Source of the DNA: Polaribacter vadi
Lineage (GTDB): Bacteria; Bacteroidota; Bacteroidia; Flavobacteriales; Flavobacteriaceae
NCBI RefSeq assembly: GCF_018861005.1
Contig: NZ_JAHKQL010000017.1
Span: forward strand, 91,078 to 155,077
Direction of reading: 5' to 3'
Length of the DNA: 64,000 nucleotides
The notes beneath the pieces were generated by a model, which was given only the letters and a program-made list of their open reading frames with translations, did no database searches and was not told where the DNA came from. The position numbers and the translations under genes were made by a program. Within the stretch, counting starts at the first letter, position 1. The number at the start of each line of letters is the position of its first letter. This document shows, in pieces, positions 10,032 through 18,110 of the stretch.

Positions 10032-11060
10032 ATGACAACATTTAAAACTTTAGCATTAATAGGTGCAATTACAATCGGGTTAACATCTTGTACAGAAAGT
10101 AATAATGAATTAACTACTGAACTAGACACAAAAATTTTATTTACCTCTAATAATGGAGATGGTAACGTAAATATATACGATGTAAGTTCTATAAACGCAG
10201 TAACACAATCTACACTTACTACAAATACTACAAAAGCAGACGGAATATATTATGATGGAGATGAAGATTTAATTGTACAAGCAAATAGAACAACTTTTGG
10301 TTTAGAAGGTTATTCAGATATTTCAATTTTAACTTCTTCTATATCTACAACTGTAAACGCAAGTGTAACTGGTAGTTTAGACATGTCTAGCCCAAGAGAA
10401 TTAGCTGTAAATGATAACTTTTATGTAGTTGCAGATAATGCTGATGCAGATGGCAATGAAACTACTGCTGATGGTAGATTATTTGTATATGCAAAAAACG
10501 GTGATAGTTTTACTTTAAGAAATACAATAACAACAGATATTAAACTTTGGGGAATTACATTTATTGGCAATGATTTATATGCAATTGCAGATACTACAAA
10601 CGAATTAGCTGTTTATTCAAACTTTTTAAGTAATTCATCTACAACTACTTTATCAGCAACAAAGCAAATTGCTATTGAAGGTATTATTAGAACACATGGT
10701 TTAACTTATGATGCTATGACAGACACTATGATTTTAACTGATATTGGTGAAGCCAGCAATGGTCAAGATGATGGAGGGTTTCATGTAATAGAAAATTTTA
10801 CTAGTAAATTTAGCAGTACAGCAGATGGTGCTACACTTGCTGCATCTGAACAAATTAGAATTGCTGGTTCAAATACGTTATTAGGTAACCCTGTTGATGT
10901 TGCTTATGATGGTGAATCTAAAACAGTATTTATTGCTGAAGCTGGTAATGGTGGAGGAAGAATTTTAGCTTACACTAACATTAGTAATGATGGTAACATT
11001 ACACCAGTTTATAATGCGAGTTTAGCATCTGCATCTGCAGTATACTTGCATAAAGAATAA
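10032..11060 (+). CDS. Secreted lipoprotein with predicted beta-propeller fold
   Basis: The 342-residue protein opens with a lipoprotein signal (MTTFKTLALIGAITIGLTSC, acylated Cys at 20) followed by a Ser/Thr/Asn/Glu-rich spacer. The remainder consists of repeated beta-rich units with phrases such as ILFTSNNGDGNVNIYDV, ADGIYYDGDEDLIVQ, LWGITFIGNDLYAIAD, GLTYDAMTDTMILTD and VDVAYDGESKTVFIAEAG, the style of a six- or seven-bladed propeller of the SMP-30/NHL or 40-residue YVTN type. No catalytic motif is recognised. It is monocistronic with its own terminator, so its role is unknown. Confidence 0.75.
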   Translation: MTTFKTLALIGAITIGLTSCTESNNELTTELDTKILFTSNNGDGNVNIYDVSSINAVTQSTLTTNTTKADGIYYDGDEDLIVQANRTTFGLEGYSDISILTSSISTTVNASVTGSLDMSSPRELAVNDNFYVVADNADADGNETTADGRLFVYAKNGDSFTLRNTITTDIKLWGITFIGNDLYAIADTTNELAVYSNFLSNSSTTTLSATKQIAIEGIIRTHGLTYDAMTDTMILTDIGEASNGQDDGGFHVIENFTSKFSSTADGATLAASEQIRIAGSNTLLGNPVDVAYDGESKTVFIAEAGNGGGRILAYTNISNDGNITPVYNASLASASAVYLHKE

Positions 11061-11084
11061 GATTTGTTTATTTGAATTATTTAT

Positions 11085-11120
11085 AAAAGACCTTTTGATT
11101 TCTTCAAAAGGTCTTTTTTT
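11085..11120 (+). terminator. Rho-independent terminator
   Basis: The stem AAAAGACCTTTTGA / TCAAAAGGTCTTTT with a short TTTCT loop is followed by a run of T, 25 bp after the lipoprotein stop codon. Confidence 0.9.
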
Positions 11121-11173
11121 ATGATTAATAAGCAATGTTAAAAAATCATTAAAAAATAAATTAATTTCATATT

Positions 11174-11196
11174 TAATAGTAATACTATTATATTTG
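11174..11196 (+). promoter_or_regulatory. Promoter with overlapping palindromic operator upstream of the TetR gene
   Basis: TAATAGT-AAT-ACTATTA (11174-11190) is a perfect inverted repeat with 7-bp arms. It ends inside the -7 element TATATTTG (11189-11196), which lies 18 bp before the TetR ATG. A protein bound to the palindrome would block RNA polymerase, so autoregulation by the adjacent TetR protein, and control of the secretion operon behind it, is the simplest reading. Confidence 0.65.
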
Positions 11197-11214
11197 CACT
11201 TTTAATTATCAAGT

Positions 11215-11886
11215 ATGAAAGATTTATTATCAGTTTTAAAAATATCTGTACCCAATAAAATTTTTATAAAAGATCCAGAAACCTCAGAATTAGGCAAAAG
11301 AATTATAGAAAATAGCATTATTTTAATTAATGATATTGGTTTTGAAAGTTTTACTTTTAAAAAATTAGGTGTTAAAATTAAATCGAACGAAAGTTCTATT
11401 TACAGGTATTTTGAAAGCAAACATAAACTTCTACTCTACTTATCTTCTTGGTATTGGGCTTGGTTAGAATACCAACTTGTATTAGAAACTTTTAGTATTT
11501 CTGATAAAAAAGAAAAATTGAACAAAGCAATACATATTGTTACAAAAACTGTTGAAAAAGACAGTAATTTTTCGCATATCAACGAAACCATATTATATAA
11601 AATAATAGTGAACGAAAGTTCTAAATCTTTTTTAACTAAAAAAGTAGACAAAGACAATAAAGAAGGCTATTTTGAAGTCTACAAACGTTTAATATTAAGA
11701 TTAAAAAATATGATTGCTGATGTAAACCCTAACTATAAATTCCCTTTAAGTTTGGCAAGTACCATTATTGAAGGTGGTTTACATCAACATTTTTTACACG
11801 AGCATTTTCCCAAAATTACCAATGCTAAAAAAGGAAAAACACCAACAAAATTTTTTACAAACCTCATTCATCAAACTTTAAATTAA
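11215..11886 (+). CDS. TetR/AcrR-family transcriptional regulator
   Basis: The protein has 223 residues. The N-terminal helix-turn-helix spans about 25-75: GKRIIENSIILINDIGFESFTFKKLGVKI cut by short turns, then SNESSIYRYFESKHKLLLYL, the typical S-iYryF-sKe-Ll segment. The C-terminal ligand-binding half is helical and specific to this group. It is the first gene of a unit with an ABC protein (4-bp gap), a HlyD protein and a TolC protein, so it probably represses that exporter and itself through the palindrome upstream. The inducer is unknown. Confidence 0.9.
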   Translation: MKDLLSVLKISVPNKIFIKDPETSELGKRIIENSIILINDIGFESFTFKKLGVKIKSNESSIYRYFESKHKLLLYLSSWYWAWLEYQLVLETFSISDKKEKLNKAIHIVTKTVEKDSNFSHINETILYKIIVNESSKSFLTKKVDKDNKEGYFEVYKRLILRLKNMIADVNPNYKFPLSLASTIIEGGLHQHFLHEHFPKITNAKKGKTPTKFFTNLIHQTLN

Positions 11887-11890
11887 TTCA

Positions 11891-13555
11891 ATGGAAAACA
11901 AACAACTAACTCCTTGGCAACGTTTTATTGGATTGTTAAGATTAGAAAAAAAGGATATTTTTCAGATATTTTATTACGCTATTTTTGGCGGATTTGTAGC
12001 ACTCACATTACCTCTTGGTATACAAGCTATTATCAATTTAATACAAGGTGCACAAGTATCTACTTCATGGGTAGTTTTGGTAGTTGTAGTTACAATTGGA
12101 GTACTTTTTTCTGGAGCTCTACAGCTAATGCAATTAAGAATTATAGAAACAATTCAACAAAGAATTTTTACAAGAGCTTCTTTTGAATTGAGCTATCGTT
12201 TTCCGAAAATAAAAATGAACGAATTGCACAATTATTATCCACCAGAATTAGCAAACCGTTTTTTCGATACAATTACAATTCAAAAAGGTTTATCTAAAAT
12301 TTTAATTGATGTACCAACTGCAATTCTACAAATTATTTTTGCATTAATTTTATTGTCATTCTATCATCCCTTTTTTATCATTTTTGGTATTCTTTTATTA
12401 TTCTTAATTTTCATAGTTTTTAAGTTTACTGCACAAAGAGGTTTAGAAACCAGCTTATTAGAGTCTAAAATTAAATACAAAGTAGCACATTGGATACAAG
12501 AAGTAGCTAGAACTGTGGTAAGTTTTAAACTTTCTGGTAATACCAATTTAGCCATGACAAAAAATGATGACCTGGTTAACAAATATTTAGAAGCAAGAGA
12601 AAATCATTTTAAAGTTTTACTCTTACAATTCAGTCAAATGATTGGTTTTAAAGTAATTGTTACTGCAAGTTTGTTATTAATTGGTGGCGCTTTAGTATTG
12701 AGCCAAGAAATGAATATTGGTCAATTTGTTGCTGCAGAAATTATTATACTTTTAGTAATTGGTTCTGTAGAAAAATTAATTATTGGTTTAGAATCTTTTT
12801 ATGACGTGTTAACATCCATCGAAAAAATAGGACAAGTTGTAGACAAAGAGCTAGAGTCTCAAATTGGTGAAAAACCAATATTTAAAAACGGATTAAACTT
12901 AGAGCTAGATGAAGTTTTTTACGATGTAGAAGATAGAGAAAAATCGATCATTAAAAATATTTCATTAACCTTAAAACCAGAAAGTAGAATTTTGGTAATG
13001 GGAGAAAGTGGTGCTGGTAAATCTAGTTTATTACGTTTAATTTCTGGAATTATAGAACCTACTTCTGGTAACATTTATGTAAACAACTTATCTTTAAGCA
13101 GCTTACACAGAAACCATTACAGGTCTCAACTAGGTTTATCTCTTTCAGAGGAAACACCTTTTGAAGGTACAATTAGAGAAAACTTAATTTTTGGTAATGA
13201 CAAAGTTAAAGACAATGAAATCTTTGAAATTTTAGAAGTTGTAGGTTTAGCACAATTTTTAAAAGAGCAACCTAGTGGTTTAGACACTATTCTATATCCA
13301 GAAGGTAAACAAATGTCTTATACAATTGCTAAAAAAATAATTTTAGCAAGAGCCATTATAAAGCAACCTAAAATAATGATTTTAGAAGATCCTTTAGATC
13401 AATTTAATCTAGAAGAAACAGTAAGAATTATTGATTATTTAACCAATGTAAAAAAACCTTGGTCTCTAATTGTGGTGAGTAGTAAAAAGAGTTGGAGAAC
13501 GAAATGTAATCAGGTTATTACTTTAGAAAAAGGAGAAATTAAATCTATAAATTAA
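11891..13555 (+). CDS. ABC transporter fusion protein of a type I-like exporter, degenerate nucleotide-binding domain
   Basis: The 554-residue inner-membrane protein has a transmembrane domain (about 25-310) followed by a nucleotide-binding domain. It lacks the C39 peptidase domain of bacteriocin exporters. Walker A is intact (GESGAGKSS, 371-379), but the other motifs are altered: the Q-loop Gln is Ser419, the LSGGQ signature is MSYTI (475-479), Walker B plus the catalytic Glu reads ILED instead of LLDE (499-500), and the H-loop His is Ser531. The TMD, HlyD and TolC neighbours look intact, which argues against simple decay. ATP hydrolysis by this subunit is doubtful; it may bind ATP without cycling or pair with another ATPase. 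Confidence 0.85.
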   Translation: MENKQLTPWQRFIGLLRLEKKDIFQIFYYAIFGGFVALTLPLGIQAIINLIQGAQVSTSWVVLVVVVTIGVLFSGALQLMQLRIIETIQQRIFTRASFELSYRFPKIKMNELHNYYPPELANRFFDTITIQKGLSKILIDVPTAILQIIFALILLSFYHPFFIIFGILLLFLIFIVFKFTAQRGLETSLLESKIKYKVAHWIQEVARTVVSFKLSGNTNLAMTKNDDLVNKYLEARENHFKVLLLQFSQMIGFKVIVTASLLLIGGALVLSQEMNIGQFVAAEIIILLVIGSVEKLIIGLESFYDVLTSIEKIGQVVDKELESQIGEKPIFKNGLNLELDEVFYDVEDREKSIIKNISLTLKPESRILVMGESGAGKSSLLRLISGIIEPTSGNIYVNNLSLSSLHRNHYRSQLGLSLSEETPFEGTIRENLIFGNDKVKDNEIFEILEVVGLAQFLKEQPSGLDTILYPEGKQMSYTIAKKIILARAIIKQPKIMILEDPLDQFNLEETVRIIDYLTNVKKPWSLIVVSSKKSWRTKCNQVITLEKGEIKSIN

Positions 13556-13564
13556 GAAAAAGTC

Positions 13565-14929
13565 ATGTTAAACATTTCTAACAACCAATTAAATAAGACT
13601 GTAGATTTAAAAAAGTTTAAATCTGGTAAAAATATTTTTGCTAAAAATTATTACAAGTCTTTTAATAAATTTTTACTTGCAGCAGCAATCTTCGGGTTTA
13701 TTACCCTCTTTTTACCTTGGACCCAGAATATTACTGGTAATGGTTTAGTAACTACATTAACACCAGATCAAAGACCACAAACTATTCAATCTCAAATTCC
13801 TGGAAGAATAGAACAATGGCTTGTAAAAGAAGGAGATACTGTAAAAAAAGGTGACGTTATTTTAAGAATATCCGAAGTAAAAAGCGATTATTTTGATAAC
13901 AAATTAATAGAAAGAACTAATGAGCAAATTAATGCAAAAACCTCTTCTGTAAATGCTTATCAATTTAAAGTAGAAGCTTTAGACAGACAAATAATTGCTT
14001 TAAAAGAAGAACGAAAACTAAAACTAGAACAAGCCCAAAACAAATTATTACAATCTAAATTAAAAGTGAAAAGTGATAGTATAGATTTTGAGGCTGCAAA
14101 AACAAATATTAAAATTGCTGAAAGACAATTTACCAGAACTCAAACTTTACAAAACGAAGGTTTAAAAGCTGTAAAAGATGTTGAAGAAAAACGTTTAAAA
14201 TTACAAGAAACTCAAGCGAAATTAGTTGGAAAAGAAAACAAATTATTAGCTACAAAAAATGATGTTTTAAACGCTAAAGTTGAAATATCTAGAGTAAAAG
14301 CAAGTTATGCAGATAAAATTTCGAAAGCAGAAAGCAATCGTTTTACAGCACAATCTAGTGGTTATGATGCTAAAGCACAGGTTTCTAAATTAGAAAATAG
14401 TAATAGTAATTACAAAGCAAGAAATAGTTTATTAAATGTTACTGCTCCTTTTGATGCGATTATTAACAAGGCTTTAAAAGGCGGAATTGGAGGTAACTTT
14501 AAAGAAGGTGAAGGTTTAGTGGGTATTATGCCAATTAAATACGATTTAGCTGTAGAAACTTTTGTAAGACCAATAGATTTACCTCTTTTACATATTGGTG
14601 AAGAAGTTCGTGTTCAGTTTGATGGTTGGCCAGCAATTGTATTTTCTGGTTGGCCAAATGTTTCTTACGGAACTTATGGAGCAAAAGTAGTTGCCATAGA
14701 AAATTTTATAAGCGATAATGGAAAATATAGAGTGCTTTTAGCACCAGACGAAACAGATCATAACTGGCCAGGTGCAATTAGAGTTGGTTCTGGTGCAAAA
14801 ACAATTGCTCTTTTAGAAGATGTACCAATTTGGTTTGAACTTTGGCGACAATTAAACAGCTTTCCTCCTAATTATTATCAACCTGATACCAATAACAAAG
14901 GAAAAACGGACAGCAAAAAGAAAAAATAA
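13565..14929 (+). CDS. HlyD-family membrane fusion (adaptor) protein
   Basis: The 454-residue protein has one N-terminal membrane helix (about 35-55) and a periplasmic body. A barrel-sandwich/lipoyl half (GRIEQWLVKEGDTVKKGDVILRI split around residues 80-110) is followed by a long coiled coil (about 115-270, rich in Lys, Glu, Gln) and the second lipoyl half with a beta-barrel (NVTAPFDAIINKAL, VRPIDLPLLHIGEEVRVQFDG). It would bridge the ABC protein and the TolC-like channel encoded on either side. The gap to the ABC gene is 9 bp. The lysine-rich tail is typical of flavobacterial versions. Confidence 0.93.
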   Translation: MLNISNNQLNKTVDLKKFKSGKNIFAKNYYKSFNKFLLAAAIFGFITLFLPWTQNITGNGLVTTLTPDQRPQTIQSQIPGRIEQWLVKEGDTVKKGDVILRISEVKSDYFDNKLIERTNEQINAKTSSVNAYQFKVEALDRQIIALKEERKLKLEQAQNKLLQSKLKVKSDSIDFEAAKTNIKIAERQFTRTQTLQNEGLKAVKDVEEKRLKLQETQAKLVGKENKLLATKNDVLNAKVEISRVKASYADKISKAESNRFTAQSSGYDAKAQVSKLENSNSNYKARNSLLNVTAPFDAIINKALKGGIGGNFKEGEGLVGIMPIKYDLAVETFVRPIDLPLLHIGEEVRVQFDGWPAIVFSGWPNVSYGTYGAKVVAIENFISDNGKYRVLLAPDETDHNWPGAIRVGSGAKTIALLEDVPIWFELWRQLNSFPPNYYQPDTNNKGKTDSKKKK

Positions 14930-14957
14930 CAGCAATTCATTTTTAGATTTTAAATCG

Positions 14958-16355
14958 ATGAAAAATTACATTTTAACACTGTTTTTATTGATGTTCGCTA
15001 CATTTTCTGCACAAGAAAAAGTAACGTCTGTGATGAGCTTATCAGAATATTTAAGCTATGTAAAAAAATATCACCCAATTGTAAAACAAGCCAATTTAGT
15101 AATTAATAATAGCGAAGCTAAATTACTGAAAGCAAGAGGTGCTTTTGATCCTAAAATTGAGATTGATTTTAATCAAAAGAAATTTAAAGAAAAAGAATAT
15201 TATAATAAATTAAATGGCGCTTTTAAAATACCAACTTATTATGGATTAGAGTTTAAAGCTAACTTTGAAGATAATGAAGGCGAATACCTAAATCCAGAAT
15301 ATACAGTGCCTACAGATGGTTTATATGCTGTTGGTGTTTCTGCTTCTTTATTAAACGGTTTGCTAATTAATAAAAGAATGGCAGCTTTAAAACAAGCAAA
15401 ATTCTATATAAATCAAGCAAAAGAAGAGCAACAAATATTGGTAAATGAAATTTTATACAATGCAGCTCTCTCCTATTTTAACTGGTTAAAAAACTATAAT
15501 GATAAATTGGTTTATGATGATTTTTTAGAAAATGCAAACATCCGTTTTAAGACTACAAAAAGAGCTTTTCAAGAAGGTGAAAAACCTGCTATAGATACTT
15601 TAGAAGCTGGCATTAATTTAAACAATAGAAAACTAAATTTAGAAAAAGCACGTATTAAATTAGTGAAAGCATCATTAGAATTGTCTAATTTTCTTTGGAT
15701 AAATGATAATACACCTGTTGAACTACAAGACCATATAATTCCTGATGTTTCTACTTTAGATAAAGTGGATACCACTTTTAATATTGCGCTTTTTAACAAT
15801 GCTAATTTTGATATTAACAATCATCCAAAAATTAAATCTTTAGAATTTAAAATACAGAGTTTAAATATTGATAAAAAACTAAAAACAAACAACTTATTAC
15901 CAAAATTAGATGTTCAGTATAATTTTTTAACAGAAACTCCAGAACTATCTAATTCTTTAAATATTAACAATTACAAAGCTGGTCTAAATTTTAAATTACC
16001 TATTTTTTTAAGAAAAGAACGTGGAGATTTAAAACTTGCAAAAACTAAATTGCAAGATGCTAAACTAGAAAATGAAGCCACTAAAATATCCATAAAAAAT
16101 AAAATAAATGGTTTACAACAAGAATTAGAATCTTACATTATCCAAAGTGAATATATTGCCAATATTGTAAGAGATTATGACACTTTGTTAAAAGCAGAAG
16201 AACGTAAATTCTTTTTGGGGGAAAGTTCTTTGTTCTTAGTAAATTACAGAGAATCTAAATTGATAGAAACCAAATTAAAAGCTAATGAATTAGAAAATTC
16301 TTTCTTTAAATCGAAAGCTAATTTGTTTAAAGCAGCAGTAATTTCTATCAATTAA
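14958..16355 (+). CDS. TolC-family outer membrane efflux protein
   Basis: The 465-residue protein has a signal peptide (MKNYILTLFLLMFATFSAQ). The pattern is that of outer membrane factors: paired long helices (SLSEYLSYVKKYHPIVKQA, LVNEILYNAALSYFNWLKNY) alternating with short strands, then a second repeat (KTNNLLPKLDVQYNF, GLNFKLPIFLRKERGDLKLAKTKL broken by loops). It is the last gene of the TetR-ABC-HlyD-TolC unit, 28 bp after hlyD, and would form the outer membrane exit duct. The exported substrate is not encoded next to it and remains unknown. Confidence 0.92.
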   Translation: MKNYILTLFLLMFATFSAQEKVTSVMSLSEYLSYVKKYHPIVKQANLVINNSEAKLLKARGAFDPKIEIDFNQKKFKEKEYYNKLNGAFKIPTYYGLEFKANFEDNEGEYLNPEYTVPTDGLYAVGVSASLLNGLLINKRMAALKQAKFYINQAKEEQQILVNEILYNAALSYFNWLKNYNDKLVYDDFLENANIRFKTTKRAFQEGEKPAIDTLEAGINLNNRKLNLEKARIKLVKASLELSNFLWINDNTPVELQDHIIPDVSTLDKVDTTFNIALFNNANFDINNHPKIKSLEFKIQSLNIDKKLKTNNLLPKLDVQYNFLTETPELSNSLNINNYKAGLNFKLPIFLRKERGDLKLAKTKLQDAKLENEATKISIKNKINGLQQELESYIIQSEYIANIVRDYDTLLKAEERKFFLGESSLFLVNYRESKLIETKLKANELENSFFKSKANLFKAAVISIN

Positions 16356-16359
16356 GTGC

Positions 16360-16560
16360 TTAATCATCGTCATCCAAAGTAAAAAAATCATTTACAGAAA
16401 TATTAAAAACAGCCGATAATTTTAGTGCTAAAACAGTAGATGGCACATACCTGTTTTTTTCAATAGAGTTAATCGTTTGTCTAGAAACACCAATTTTTTT
16501 TGCCAAATCATCTTGAGTTAAATCTAAAATGGCACGTTGTACTTTTAAAGTATTTTTCAT
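16360..16560 (-). CDS. Small XRE-family helix-turn-helix regulator
   Basis: The 66-residue protein is essentially one Cro/CI-type HTH domain: NTLKVQRAILDLTQDDLAKKIGVSRQTINSIEKNRY is the recognisable helix-turn-helix stretch (about 3-40), and the protein ends in an acidic DDDD tail. Such mini-XRE regulators usually sit with a membrane protein, as here: the upstream gene on the same strand ends 2 bp before this start. They form a two-gene unit of unknown function. The stop is only 4 bp from the convergent tolC-like stop. Confidence 0.92.
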   Translation of the reverse strand: MKNTLKVQRAILDLTQDDLAKKIGVSRQTINSIEKNRYVPSTVLALKLSAVFNISVNDFFTLDDDD

Positions 16561-16561
16561 A

Positions 16562-17005
16562 TTAACGATTCATTCTTTTTAGTTGCCAAAAGAACATCAA
16601 TTGTACAATCAACATAAAAAATAATACCTGAAAATAATTAAATCCTTTTAGGGTTTCATTTTCATCGAACAATAATCCTACTCCATAATTAATTAAAGGT
16701 TGCACCAAAGAATACACAATGGCTAACAGAAAAGCTAACCTATAAGATTGCGATCTTAAACTATCTATAAATTCATCTTCTTCTTTACTTTTTGATAAAG
16801 AAATTATCAATAAACCAACCAACAAAAAGGCTTGTAATACTGGTCTTATCCATTCTGAATTGTCTATAAACTTTCTACCAAGCATTAAAATAAAAGCAGA
16901 AATTGCAATTATTAATCCGATTTTTTTATACTGATAACCCAATTGAAACTTGTTCATTTTCTCTAACTGACTTCGTTCTCTTTCACAAATTGACTGTTTA
17001 GACAT
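16562..17005 (-). CDS. Hypothetical membrane protein paired with XRE regulator
   Basis: The start chosen is the Met at 17005 (MSKQSICERERSQLEKM), giving 147 residues; an upstream Met at 17029 falls close to the predicted promoter and reads less like coding sequence. Four hydrophobic segments are visible (IGLIIAISAFILML, VLQAFLLVGLLIISL, AFLLAIVYSLVQPLI, YFQVLFFMLIVQLMFFW). The protein resembles the DUF2178-like or DUF3796-like membrane partners that accompany mini-XRE regulators in many bacteria, but no family was assigned with certainty. Confidence 0.75.
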   Translation of the reverse strand: MSKQSICERERSQLEKMNKFQLGYQYKKIGLIIAISAFILMLGRKFIDNSEWIRPVLQAFLLVGLLIISLSKSKEEDEFIDSLRSQSYRLAFLLAIVYSLVQPLINYGVGLLFDENETLKGFNYFQVLFFMLIVQLMFFWQLKRMNR

Positions 17006-17047
17006 CTTATTTATTTTACAAATTGACAAATTTATTTATTATAATGA

Positions 17048-17078
17048 CAAATATACTTTACATTTTAAAATTACACAA
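17048..17078 (-). promoter_or_regulatory. Promoter of the membrane protein-XRE pair
   Basis: On the minus strand TTG (17076-17078) and TATATTTG (17048-17055) are 20 nt apart, a close match to the Bacteroidota promoter. Transcription would begin near 17044, supporting the start at 17005. Confidence 0.6.
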
Positions 17079-17124
17079 ATATTTTTATTACATTTATAAC
17101 ATCAACTAACCAAACTTTTAAATT

Positions 17125-17556
17125 ATGGCAACAACTACAAAACCTTCTAAATCTTTCTGGATAATTACTGTTTTAGCACTTATCTGGAATGCAATGGGTG
17201 TGCTTGTGTATTTAGGACAAGCTTTTATGACTGATGATATGAAAGCGTTAATTCCTGCAGATCAATTAAAATTAATAGAAAATACTCCTTCTTGGGTAAC
17301 AGCTGCTTTTGCTATTGCTGTTTGGTTTGGTTTACTAGGGTGTATTTTACTTTTAGTACGCAAAAAAACAGCACATAAAGTATTAATCATTTCTTTATTA
17401 GGTGTATTAGTACAAACAGCTTATTCATTTTTTATGACAAATGCTTTAGAAGTTTATGGTAATACAGGTTTAATTCAGCCAATTATTACTATTTTAATTA
17501 GCTTTTACTTAGTATTTTTTGCTAAAAAAGCAGAAAATTCCGGAATTTTAGCATAG
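17125..17556 (+). CDS. Conserved four-helix membrane protein
   Basis: The 143-residue protein has a short polar N-terminus and four membrane helices: FWIITVLALIWNAMGVLVYL, PSWVTAAFAIAVWFGLLGCI, VLIISLLGVLVQTAYSFFM and IITILISFYLVFFA. The helix 1 pattern W-N-mGv-nY-GqafM and the loop after it are typical of a flavobacterial family often labelled sugar transporter without evidence. No function is assigned here. It is monocistronic and convergent with the MaoC gene. Confidence 0.8.
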   Translation: MATTTKPSKSFWIITVLALIWNAMGVLVYLGQAFMTDDMKALIPADQLKLIENTPSWVTAAFAIAVWFGLLGCILLLVRKKTAHKVLIISLLGVLVQTAYSFFMTNALEVYGNTGLIQPIITILISFYLVFFAKKAENSGILA

Positions 17557-17572
17557 CAACAAACAAATTTAT

Positions 17573-18037
17573 TTATTCGAATAAAGCCACCAAAAATTCA
17601 GCAACACAAGCTGGTTTTTGTTGGTTTTTTATTTCTATAGTACAAGAAAAAGTTATTTTAATTCCGTTGTTTTTTAAATCTTCTATATCTTTAATTGAAG
17701 AATGCATTCTTAACTGACTATTTACAGGAACAGGATTTGGAAAACGGACTTTATTTAAACCATAATTTAAGCCCATTTTTACAGATTTAATTACAAAAGT
17801 TTCTTCTAACATTCTAGAAATCATAGCTACAGACATAAAACCATGAGCTACAGTACTTTTAAAAGGACTCTCTTTCTCTGCCCTTTTTTCATCAATATGA
17901 ATCCATTGTTTATCTAAAGTTGCATTTGCAAAATCATTAATCATGGTTTGAGAAATTGTATACCAATTTCCAACAGGCAACTCCTTACCTATCATCATTT
18001 TAAAATTTTTAAAATTAGTAAATTCTAATGGCTTCAT
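17573..18037 (-). CDS. MaoC-family (R)-hydratase-like protein
   Basis: The 154-residue protein is a single hot-dog domain. The hydratase-2 signature is present: MINDFANATLDKQWIHIDEKRA with the catalytic-type D-x-x-W-I-H element (about 50-60), then FKSTVAHGFMSVAMISRM, where the A-H-G turn is typical. It probably adds water to trans-2-enoyl-CoA or acts in a related CoA pathway. The usual D-x-N-P-x-H is D-K-Q-W-I-H here, as in the NodN-like subgroup. Confidence 0.88.
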   Translation of the reverse strand: MKPLEFTNFKNFKMMIGKELPVGNWYTISQTMINDFANATLDKQWIHIDEKRAEKESPFKSTVAHGFMSVAMISRMLEETFVIKSVKMGLNYGLNKVRFPNPVPVNSQLRMHSSIKDIEDLKNNGIKITFSCTIEIKNQQKPACVAEFLVALFE

Positions 18038-18110
18038 ATTAGTTTTTTTTTAACTTTTTTATCATTATAATGCTATTTCAATTAATTAAATTAGACAAAT
18101 TTTTTCAACT

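Noticed and set aside
17027..17034. Second TAnnTTTG match (TAAATTTG) in front of the membrane-XRE pair
   Set aside because: It has no TTG at a suitable distance; the element at 17048-17055 with a TTG 20 nt upstream fits better.
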